Below are positions 15,464-23,009 of a stretch of 33,015 nt of DNA, one piece after another; the stretch's first letter is position 1; each line of letters opens with the position of its first letter. Position numbers and translations under genes: made by a program. The stretch lies in NCBI GenBank assembly GCA_964343305.1, contig CAYFJO010000075.1, forward strand, positions 1-33,015, given 5' to 3'. Source of the stretch: CAYFJO01 sp964343305 (lineage in GTDB: Bacteria > Planctomycetota > Planctomycetia > Pirellulales > Pirellulaceae). The notes under the pieces are model-generated. The model saw only the letters and a program-made list of their open reading frames with translations, ran no database searches and was not told where the DNA came from.

Positions 15464-17215
15464 TCACTCCGAGTTGTCAACCACGATCGACACAATCGCA
15501 CGGTTTTGAAATTCAATAGCTGATGAGCCAATTGAGATGATTCGCAATTCATGACTGCCATTTGCAAGATTCTCCGAATCCAGCACTAGCTGCTTGCCTG
15601 GCTGACATGTTTGTTTGCGAATACCATCAACGAACAGCTCAAACCGCTGAACGGAATCCTCTTGCCCTTCAGTTTTCGGCGAAATTGCAATTTCACCAGA
15701 AATCTTATTGCCATCTGTCACACCTTCCACCACGACTTTGACGGGTTTCGCCCACGGCTGACAAAGCGGATCGGCGACGATCAGCAACTGGTAAGGACAG
15801 TAAACCGACTGATAAAACGCCTCGGCAAGCGAGCAGCCGCGTGCATAGTGGACGTGCAAAAAGGCGAAGGGAAACTTGTTTTGAATTGCCAGCGGCTCGG
15901 TGACCGTACCGCTTGCTCCGGCCGCGCCATGACGAAGAAACTCGGTCAGCGGCGTTTGTCCCGCGCCTTCGCGCATCACGCCGCCAAAGCTGGTCAGATG
16001 CTCGCAAATCGCTCCGGGCATGATCTTGCTTTTTGACGCGTCCCAGTTGAACGACGCTGTGCCAATCATCGCTCCCGCGACATCTGCCTTTTCCTTTGGC
16101 AAAATGCCGTCGTTGATTTCGGCCTTGATGTTCAACTTCTTCAACGCGGTGACCGCTGACAGGAAAGCTGGTTCGCGAGTCTTGGATCGAATGTTGCCGT
16201 TGACCATGTAATAGATCGTGCCGTCAGGTTGGCTGGCATCGGCACGCACACTGCGGCGCAGCGACTCGATGGATTCTTCCACTGTGTTGCCGCGGCCACT
16301 CGTGACGGCCAACATCGTGGAGAGCAAGTACTTTTCTCCGCCTTCGTCGACCACGTCGCCTTGCGGGTTCCATTGCGTTTGTGCGTGGAAGGCGTGCGTT
16401 GGTTGAACTTGAAACGGTGCATTGCGTCGCTCGTCCATCTTGTCGAGCAACTTCTTGAAATCCTCTCGCTCGCGAAGCGCCGTGAGGTCCTCGTCGGCTT
16501 CGGTGTGTTTTCTATTGAACCAGCCAGAATCGACGGCCGCGGATAGGGAAGTCATGGCCTCGTCGAGTTTGTCTTGCCGAGCGAGACAGCATGCCAGGTT
16601 GTAATGCAGCCCAGCTTGTTGGGGATACTTTTTTGTAAGTGTGGCGAGGATCGCCGCCGCTTCGGTCCACTTCTCTTGCTTGAGTTCGGCCGCGGCTTCG
16701 GCGTAACGTTTCTGATCGTCCGGTTCGACAGGTTTGCGGTTCACGCTTCGAATTGGACGTCGCATGTAGCGATTGCTGTTGAGTTGCAGGTAACTCCCAT
16801 CTTTGGCCAACACTCGCTGATAGAGGTATGTAAGACCATTCAACGAGCCGGTCGGCGTCAGGGCGCGCGGCAGCTTCGTGCCTTTCACATCATTGCGAGC
16901 ATCGATCGCCCAGGGGAAATCAGCCGAGTAGGCGACGTAGTCGATTTGCGGCTTTAAGCCACGTTTGTCGATCGCGTCCAGCACGGGTTGAAGAATCTTA
17001 TCGCGAAACGTGTCGATGTCGACTTGTTCGATATTGGGCAGATCGCGCAGCGAAATGACATTGATCGGTGGGATGTTCCGCAATCGAACGTACTCGTCGG
17101 CGATCGCCTTCGAAGCATCACTATCTTCGTTGACGACCACGACCACGTTCTCCGGCCCGCCGCCTGCAAATGCAAAGCGGGCCAAGAGAAGCGTAAGAAT
17201 GAAATGTTTAAGCAT
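15464..17215 (-). CDS. TIGR03790 family exported protein with an inserted TPR segment
   Basis: 583 residues with a signal peptide (MLKHFILTLLLARFAFAGG). The N-terminal motif ENVVVVVNEDSDASKAIADEY, read as two short blocks, followed by RNIPPINVISL and IDYVAYSADFPW, is characteristic of TIGR03790, a family of unknown function common in planctomycetes and acidobacteria. About residues 165-270 are different: they look like tetratricopeptide repeats (EKWTEAAAILATLTKKYP, GLHYNLACCLARQDKLDEA) ending in DLTALREREDFKKLL. The family domain resumes afterwards (GAAGASGTVTEP, HYARGCSLAEAFYQSV). A short Ig-like tail closes the protein. It lies 43 bases downstream of the LRR/PQQ gene and 22 upstream of the oxidoreductase gene, so a three-gene operon is likely. 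Confidence 0.88.
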   Translation of the reverse strand: MLKHFILTLLLARFAFAGGGPENVVVVVNEDSDASKAIADEYVRLRNIPPINVISLRDLPNIEQVDIDTFRDKILQPVLDAIDKRGLKPQIDYVAYSADFPWAIDARNDVKGTKLPRALTPTGSLNGLTYLYQRVLAKDGSYLQLNSNRYMRRPIRSVNRKPVEPDDQKRYAEAAAELKQEKWTEAAAILATLTKKYPQQAGLHYNLACCLARQDKLDEAMTSLSAAVDSGWFNRKHTEADEDLTALREREDFKKLLDKMDERRNAPFQVQPTHAFHAQTQWNPQGDVVDEGGEKYLLSTMLAVTSGRGNTVEESIESLRRSVRADASQPDGTIYYMVNGNIRSKTREPAFLSAVTALKKLNIKAEINDGILPKEKADVAGAMIGTASFNWDASKSKIMPGAICEHLTSFGGVMREGAGQTPLTEFLRHGAAGASGTVTEPLAIQNKFPFAFLHVHYARGCSLAEAFYQSVYCPYQLLIVADPLCQPWAKPVKVVVEGVTDGNKISGEIAISPKTEGQEDSVQRFELFVDGIRKQTCQPGKQLVLDSENLANGSHELRIISIGSSAIEFQNRAIVSIVVDNSE

Positions 17216-17258
17216 GCGAAGTTTCGTACTACTAATCTGCGTTTTTTTGCGAGCGAAG

Positions 17259-19343
17259 CTAATTGGATCTTAGTTCCAAACAGACTAGCCGATCCTTGCC
17301 GCGCACGTAAAGCAAACCGTGAGACAACACGGGCGCGGCCCAGGCTGGGTATTTTAGCAGCGGCGGCGAATCCTCTTGATCTGGATCTTCTTTTAGTGTC
17401 ACTCCGTCAACGAGTTCGAAGTTTTCTGGATTGGCTTTGATCAACTGCATCTCGCCGTACTCGCCCAGGGCGATGAAGTGTCCGTCGACATACAACAACG
17501 ACGAACGTGCAAGACCAGGTTGGCTCCAGGTGATTCGCCCCGTCTTCCACTCGATGCAACGCACCTGTCCCTGCGTGGCATACCGGCCGCTGCACGCGTA
17601 GAGAAAGCCTTCATGATAAATCGGCGTATTCCAGTGTGTTTGCATGGCTTTGTCCCGGTGAGCGGGGTCGTCTTGCCAAACAACCTCACAACCGCCGGGA
17701 CGAACTTTGAGCAGACAACTTCCCGGTCCGTACGCTTCAGAAACGAATACTTCGTCGCCCACAACGACGGGCGTCGCGGCGCTAACGGCCGCTTTGAATT
17801 TGGCTTTCCACGCGAATTGGAAATCCAATTCTGGTGTCAGCGGTTCGAACCCAATCAGTTCACCGCGCGCAAAAACAAAACACCAGCGGCGGTCGTCGAT
17901 CGTTTCCATTTTCGGCGATGCATAACTGGCCAACGCGTCCGTCAACGAGTAGACGACTTCGCCTGTGTACTTATCAAATGCAACGATACCGCTGCCATTG
18001 CCCGCCAAGTCGTTCAGGTTGACGTGGCCGTCGTCGTCGGACACGGGACTGCCACCGACGACAACGATCAATAGATCCTCTTCGACGACCGGTGTGCTGC
18101 CAACGCCAAAAAAGTATTGAACGACGTTAAACTGCTTCGCCGTGTCAACGCGCCACAGTTCCGAGCCGTCGAGCACGGACAGGCAGTACAACATGCCGTC
18201 GGCACCGTAGGCATAAACTCGATCGTCGTCGACGACTGGCGTACACCGCGGCCCGTTTCCATAGCCAATTTGATCCACAAAACTCGTAGGAGCTTCAAAC
18301 TTCCAAAGTTCATCGCCTGTTTCGCTGCCTAAACAGACTACGCGAGCGTTGTCGAGGTGGCGATCGAAAAAGAACAAGCGGCCTCGCGAAACCGCGCAAA
18401 CTCCGTGACTGTCGCCAATCTCGCGCTGCCACACAACGCGCGGACCTTCGTCTGGCCAATCGGTGAGAATACCGGTTTCCGGCGACTTATTATCCCCAGT
18501 CGGGCCGAGAAACCGCGCCCAATCAACTCCATGCTTTCGCGTACCAAGATCAGGAACGCGACGCGGTTCAACTTTCTTGGACTCGCGTTGGATCCGCTCG
18601 ATCGTGGATTGAGTTTTCGCCGCAACCTCATCCCCGGCACGGTCTTCGCTTGCAGTCCAATAGAATACCTTGGTTTTCGGCAGGGCCTTTCGCAGTTTGG
18701 CAACACCCTCGTCTGTGATTTCCGGCAGTCGCAAGTCGGACAATCCTTCCAGCGGTTTGAGCAAGATTGGCCGGCGCTGTTCGATCGACCGCCCGACGCA
18801 CAACCGGCGCAGCGACTTCATCTTCTGCAAATGTTTCAGCCCTTCGTCGCTGATCTGCGCATCCCACAAGTTCAGCATGCGGAGATTCGGCAACTTGGCG
18901 ACATGCTCCAAGCCATCGTCCGTGATCGTCGTCAACCAAAGATGGAGCGTTTCGAGTTTCCCAAGATTGCTGACGTTGGCCAGACCGTCATCGCTGATTC
19001 GCGTTCCGCCCAAATTCAACGTCCGCAGATTGGGCAGCCATCGGATATTGGCGAAGCCGGCATCGGTGACGCGGCGGATGCCGTTGAAGTCCAGTGTTTC
19101 CAAGCTGGGCAGATGTTTGAGCTGGACCAGATCCAGGTCGCCGGCAAGATGTTCGGCGAACGTCAACTCGATCGGTTCGTGCGGCTTGTCCTTGGTGTAG
19201 AGAAACACTCCGCCGGCTTGTTCCAGCGCAGCGATGGCTTGCTGAGTTTTCGTTTGGTTGGCAGAGCAAAGGCGAAACGTGATCCAGGCGACTGCGATCG
19301 TGACGAGCAGGACTGCGGTTTTGCGAAACGTAAATGCGGCCAT
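17259..19343 (-). CDS. Membrane-anchored LRR plus PQQ-like beta-propeller protein
   Basis: 694 residues. An N-terminal hydrophobic helix (about 9-27, TAVLLVTIAVAWITF) acts as an anchor or signal. About 55-215 is a run of five or six leucine-rich repeats of about 24 residues (LPNLRTLNLGGTRISDDGL, LPNLRMLNLWDAQISDEGL). About 270-694 is a PQQ-like propeller of the pyrrolo-quinoline-quinone repeat family (DWARFLGPTGDNKSPETG, GDELWKFEAPT, GSELWRVDT). No catalytic or metal residues of true quinoprotein dehydrogenases could be identified, so a binding scaffold is as likely as an enzyme. A weak RBS-like GGATGG precedes the ATG. It is the first gene of a likely operon with TIGR03790 and Gfo/Idh genes and is divergent from the sulfatase at 19638. 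Confidence 0.9.
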   Translation of the reverse strand: MAAFTFRKTAVLLVTIAVAWITFRLCSANQTKTQQAIAALEQAGGVFLYTKDKPHEPIELTFAEHLAGDLDLVQLKHLPSLETLDFNGIRRVTDAGFANIRWLPNLRTLNLGGTRISDDGLANVSNLGKLETLHLWLTTITDDGLEHVAKLPNLRMLNLWDAQISDEGLKHLQKMKSLRRLCVGRSIEQRRPILLKPLEGLSDLRLPEITDEGVAKLRKALPKTKVFYWTASEDRAGDEVAAKTQSTIERIQRESKKVEPRRVPDLGTRKHGVDWARFLGPTGDNKSPETGILTDWPDEGPRVVWQREIGDSHGVCAVSRGRLFFFDRHLDNARVVCLGSETGDELWKFEAPTSFVDQIGYGNGPRCTPVVDDDRVYAYGADGMLYCLSVLDGSELWRVDTAKQFNVVQYFFGVGSTPVVEEDLLIVVVGGSPVSDDDGHVNLNDLAGNGSGIVAFDKYTGEVVYSLTDALASYASPKMETIDDRRWCFVFARGELIGFEPLTPELDFQFAWKAKFKAAVSAATPVVVGDEVFVSEAYGPGSCLLKVRPGGCEVVWQDDPAHRDKAMQTHWNTPIYHEGFLYACSGRYATQGQVRCIEWKTGRITWSQPGLARSSLLYVDGHFIALGEYGEMQLIKANPENFELVDGVTLKEDPDQEDSPPLLKYPAWAAPVLSHGLLYVRGKDRLVCLELRSN

Positions 19344-19532
19344 GATTGATCCATCCCATTTTCGTGGCTTTGAAATGAGATTTCAACACCTTCTCAACGA
19401 TGCGTTCACCAAGTACGACGAATGAACACGGTCGTTAGTTTCAAGGCCCGCGCACACCGGTACACTTGGCGACATTCGCTCTTGCCGCAATCCTCAAACC
19501 CCGACAAGCTGGTGGTCAATCGAAATTGTCCC

Positions 19533-19565
19533 CCTCGCGGCAGCAAGCGAGGACGCTCACCCTAC
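19533..19565 (-). repeat. Single REP-like hairpin with GTAG foot (viii)
   Basis: On the minus strand GTAG at 19565-19562 is followed by GGTGAGCGT and the hairpin CCTCGC-TTGCTGCC-GCGAGG (19552-19533). It lies in the 294-base gap between the divergent LRR/PQQ and sulfatase genes. The rest of that gap shows no gene; regulatory sites for both genes are expected there but I could not place a convincing promoter. Confidence 0.5.
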
Positions 19566-19626
19566 GTTTTGCAACTCATCCGAGTTACAATTGGTCGATG
19601 CTTGATCGAGTTGATCTCCTGTTGAA

Positions 19627-19630
19627 AAGG
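19627..19630 (+). promoter_or_regulatory. Ribosome binding site choosing the second ATG of the sulfatase
   Basis: AAGG lies one base before the ATG at 19632 but seven before the ATG at 19638. Normal spacing favours 19638. Confidence 0.6.
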
Positions 19631-19637
19631 CATGACC

Positions 19638-21518
19638 ATGAAACATCACACGTTTGTCTCGCTCATCTTTTTAGGTGTCTCCGTCACGAATCTGTCTGCG
19701 GCGGACCCCACCAAGCCGAATATCATTTACCTCATGTCTGACGAACTCGGCTACTACGAACTGTCGTGCATGGGACATCCGAATTTCAAAACGCCCAACG
19801 TCGATCGACTGGCCAGCGAAGGGGTTCGATTTACCCAGGCTTTGGCGGGCGCGCCAGTTTGTGCTCCGACACGTTGCGTGCTGATGACCGGCAAACACGC
19901 AGGGCACACGTCTGTTCGATCCAACGGCGGCAGTGCCCCCATGCGCGAAGGCGAGCAAACGATCGCTTCGATTCTCAAAAAGGCAGGCTACGCAACCGGC
20001 GGCTTTGGCAAATGGGGATGTGGCGGGCGTGGTTCGACGGGCGTTCCCGAAGAACGCGGATTCGATACCTTCGTCGGCTATTACGACCAAGTTCACGCCC
20101 ATTCGTATTATCCGCCGTTCTTGGTCCAAAACAGCAAAGAGCTGCCGCTGGAAGGAAACGTTGGCGGCAGCCAAGGAAAGACCTATTCGCAATACGTCAT
20201 CTTCGACGCGGCAAAAAAATTCATCCGCGAGAACAAAGACCGGCCGTTCTTCTGTTACCTGCCGTTCACGCCACCGCATGGCATCTTTGACATCCCCGAT
20301 GACGATCCTTCGTGGGCAATCTACAAAGACAAAGACTGGCCCAACGAAGCCAAGCGATACGCCGCGATGGTCAACATGGTCGACCGCCAGGTTGGCGAGA
20401 TCCTCGCGCTGCTCGAAGAACTCAAGCTCGACGACAACACGATCTTCTTTTTCTGCGGCGACAACGGCGGCAACGACTACTTTCGCACCGCCGACCGGCC
20501 GCGTGGATTTCACGGACCCAATGTGAATCCAAAAACTGGTGTGACGTTTCGCGGACACAAAGGAAACCTGTACGAAGGCGGTTTGCGAATCCCGATGATC
20601 GTGCGTTGGCCCGGCAAGATAAAACCCAATCGAGTCAGCGACCATCTTTGGTATTTCCCCGACGTGTTGCCCACGATTGCAGAGATTGCAGCGGCCAAGT
20701 CGCCGAAGGACATCGACGGAATTTCAATCGTCCCGGAACTGATCGGCGAAGATCTGGCCGGCCGCAAGCAAGACAGACACGAGTATCTATATTGGGAATA
20801 CGGCGGCCACACCGCCGTCCGCAAAGATTCCTGGAAAGCGGTCAAGCCAAACAAATCGCCTGACTGGGAATTGTACGATTTGACCACCGACATCCAAGAA
20901 GAAAAGAACGTCGCCGATCAGCATCCCGACTTGATCAAACAAATCACGGCATTCGCCGCGAGCGCCCACGAGACAGAACGCACCGGTTCCTTTCACGCGC
21001 CTGAGTTAAACCAAAGAGACCGCTGGGCCAAATACGGCACGACTCGTCCACAGACCAAACCTGGCAAAGTTAACAACCTCGACCCTAAGGGACTCCTTTC
21101 AACGAAAAAGTGGAAACTTGTCAGTTTTTCTAGCGAATCTGCCAGCAACGGCCGCCTCGCCAAATGCGCGCTCGATGGCGACCCTCGCACGCACTGGCAC
21201 AGCGACTGGTCAAAAAAACACCCGCACTTCCTGATCATCGACTTAGGGGGCGAACACTCGATCGATGGCTTCCGCTACCTCGCCCGACAAGACGGCGGCT
21301 GGAACGGAGCCATCAACGAATTTGAGATCCACGTGTCGAACGAACCCGAGGCGTTCGTTGGCGATCCCGTCATCAAAGCCAAGTTCAAAAAGTCCAAACA
21401 ATCGCAAGAAGTGAAGTGCAAACCCGTCCATGGCCGCTACGTTCTGTTACGAGTGATTTCGGAAGTCAACGGAAACCAGTTCGCGTCGATCAGCGAGTTT
21501 GGTGTGATCGGCAAATAA
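19638..21518 (+). CDS. Secreted sulfatase with C-terminal discoidin (F5/8 type C)-like domain
   Basis: About 626 residues with a signal peptide (MKHHTFVSLIFLGVSV, cleavage near LSA/AD at 21). The catalytic domain (about 25-460) has the arylsulfatase maturation motif CAPTRCVLMTG, formylglycine Cys at about 75 and Arg at about 79; Thr replaces the commoner Ser, which the CxPxR pattern allows. The first metal motif is SDELGYYE, with Glu where many sulfatases have a second Asp. GKWGCGG and FFCGDNGGND are further active-site segments. About 480-626 looks like a discoidin/F5-8C galactose-binding-like module (CALDGDPRTHWHSDW, IIDLGGEHSIDGFRYL), which may bind carbohydrate. Likely periplasmic or surface. 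The natural ester is unknown. A PQQ-like gene follows across a REP-like pair. Confidence 0.93.
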   Translation: MKHHTFVSLIFLGVSVTNLSAADPTKPNIIYLMSDELGYYELSCMGHPNFKTPNVDRLASEGVRFTQALAGAPVCAPTRCVLMTGKHAGHTSVRSNGGSAPMREGEQTIASILKKAGYATGGFGKWGCGGRGSTGVPEERGFDTFVGYYDQVHAHSYYPPFLVQNSKELPLEGNVGGSQGKTYSQYVIFDAAKKFIRENKDRPFFCYLPFTPPHGIFDIPDDDPSWAIYKDKDWPNEAKRYAAMVNMVDRQVGEILALLEELKLDDNTIFFFCGDNGGNDYFRTADRPRGFHGPNVNPKTGVTFRGHKGNLYEGGLRIPMIVRWPGKIKPNRVSDHLWYFPDVLPTIAEIAAAKSPKDIDGISIVPELIGEDLAGRKQDRHEYLYWEYGGHTAVRKDSWKAVKPNKSPDWELYDLTTDIQEEKNVADQHPDLIKQITAFAASAHETERTGSFHAPELNQRDRWAKYGTTRPQTKPGKVNNLDPKGLLSTKKWKLVSFSSESASNGRLAKCALDGDPRTHWHSDWSKKHPHFLIIDLGGEHSIDGFRYLARQDGGWNGAINEFEIHVSNEPEAFVGDPVIKAKFKKSKQSQEVKCKPVHGRYVLLRVISEVNGNQFASISEFGVIGK

Positions 21519-21520
21519 AT

Positions 21521-21576
21521 CCGTAGCGACAAGCTGCCAGCTTGTCCATTCGCAAGCTGGTAGCTTGCGGCGACGG
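21521..21576. repeat. REP-like inverted pair (iv)
   Basis: Two adjacent perfect hairpins: GACAAGCT-GCC-AGCTTGTC at 21528-21546 and CGCAAGCT-GGT-AGCTTGCG at 21551-21569. The left unit has the foot CCGTAGC; the right, read inward, has CCGTCGC. The two units resemble each other as an inverted pair. The element begins three bases after the sulfatase stop codon and ends about 20 bases before the PQQ-like gene. Confidence 0.75.
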
Positions 21577-21597
21577 ACATCTTCAGCGGGTCACAGT

Positions 21598-22869
21598 ATG
21601 AAACGAATCGTGACGCCATCGACTCGAAATCGAATGTTACTCTTCTCGTTGCTCCTCGGCGGAATCCAACCGAGTGGCGCGACCGCCGAGGATTGGCCGC
21701 GCTGGCGGGGAGTCCGTGGCGACGGATCTTGGCAAGCACCGGTGATTCCCGACCGGTGGCCAAAGGGTGGATTGCCGGTGACGTGGCAACGTCCGATCGG
21801 ACCAGGGTACTCAGGCATCTCGGTAAGCGACGGACGAGCCTTCACGATGGACCGCCCAAAAGAACCGGCGGATCACGAACGGGTTCTTTGTTTCGATGCA
21901 TTAACCGGCAAAACATCGTGGACACATCAGTACGAAGCCAAGTACGACAAACTGGATTACGGCAAGGGCCCACGCGGCACGCCGACGATTCATGACGGTT
22001 TCGTTTATACGCTCGGATCCGTCGGGCATCTCCATTGCCTGAGTGCGGCGACCGGTAAAGTTCTCTGGTCGAAGGACCTGAAGACGGATCATCGCGCCGA
22101 ACAGCCAACATGGGGTTTCGCATCGATGCCCGTTGTTCACGGCGACAAGTTGATCGTTCACGCCGGGATGAAGCCAGGCGGATGCTACGTCGCGTATCAT
22201 CGCAAGACCGGTGAAGAGATTTGGCGCAGCGGCGACGATCCGACTGGTTACGGAACACCCATCGTCATTCGGCACGCGGGCGGCGAACAACTCGTTGGCT
22301 GGACACCCGAGCACATTGTCGGCATGTCGTTGGACAATGGAAAACTGCTTTGGCAACAACCATACAAAGTGACATATGGCGTGACCATCACAACACCAAT
22401 CTTTCACAACAACACGGTGCTCGTGTGTGGTTATTGGGAAGGCTCCAAAGCGATCCGTTTAGGCCAGCCAGTGCAAGACGCCGAGTTGCTGTGGGAAGAA
22501 AATCGATTTCTCCGCGGCGTGATGTCCCAGCCGCTCTGCAGAGACGGCTACGTTTACTTGCTCGACAAATCGAACGGGCTGGTGTGTTTTGAACTCGCCA
22601 CCGCCAGAGTCGTCTGGACCGACGAGAACCGCATGACACCACGCGGCCGAAATCCGCAAGCCAACATGGTCTGGCTCGGCGACTCGGATCGTGCAATTGT
22701 TCTGAACTCCGCCGGCGAACTCGTGCTCATTCGCCTCACGTCAAAAGGTTACGAAGAGCAATCTCGCACGAAAATCATTGGCGAAACATGGGCACATCCA
22801 GCGTTCGCGGGCGAGTTTGTCGTTGCACGGGACGACACAGAAATTGTTTGCCTGAAACTGACTCCATAG
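21598..22869 (+). CDS. Exported PQQ-like beta-propeller protein
   Basis: About 423 residues. The ATG at 21598 is preferred to the TTG at 21565, because the latter would place the N-terminus inside the REP-like element. A signal peptide ends near ATA/ED (MLLFSLLLGG core). The mature part begins with the family opening DWPRWRGVRGDG and carries repeated PQQ-like blades (DALTGKTSWTHQYEA, SAATGKVLWSKDL, HRKTGEEIWRSGDD, DNGKLLWQQPY). No catalytic Asp/Glu pair or calcium site of a true quinoprotein could be assigned. Probably a periplasmic binding or scaffold protein. It follows the sulfatase on the same strand, so a shared role or transcript is possible but not shown. Confidence 0.9.
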   Translation: MKRIVTPSTRNRMLLFSLLLGGIQPSGATAEDWPRWRGVRGDGSWQAPVIPDRWPKGGLPVTWQRPIGPGYSGISVSDGRAFTMDRPKEPADHERVLCFDALTGKTSWTHQYEAKYDKLDYGKGPRGTPTIHDGFVYTLGSVGHLHCLSAATGKVLWSKDLKTDHRAEQPTWGFASMPVVHGDKLIVHAGMKPGGCYVAYHRKTGEEIWRSGDDPTGYGTPIVIRHAGGEQLVGWTPEHIVGMSLDNGKLLWQQPYKVTYGVTITTPIFHNNTVLVCGYWEGSKAIRLGQPVQDAELLWEENRFLRGVMSQPLCRDGYVYLLDKSNGLVCFELATARVVWTDENRMTPRGRNPQANMVWLGDSDRAIVLNSAGELVLIRLTSKGYEEQSRTKIIGETWAHPAFAGEFVVARDDTEIVCLKLTP

Positions 22870-22934
22870 ACTGGCGTCCACCGGCAATCTCTTGACTCGA
22901 AAAACCCGCGAAAACTTGCAATTCTGTCTCTTTC

Positions 22935-22964
22935 TTGACCCACGCGCTCCTTTTCCGTTAACAT
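22935..22964 (+). promoter_or_regulatory. Candidate sigma-70-like promoter for the DUF1549/DUF1553 gene
   Basis: TTGACC at 22935-22940 (five of six to the -35 consensus) and TAACAT at 22959-22964 (four of six to -10) are 18 bases apart. They lie 45 bases before the ATG at 23010 in a 140-base gap. Planctomycete promoters are poorly defined, so this is only a candidate. Confidence 0.4.
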
Positions 22965-23009
22965 ATCAATTGTATTTGATGTATCGTCCCGCCTAACTCC
23001 AATGTTCCC

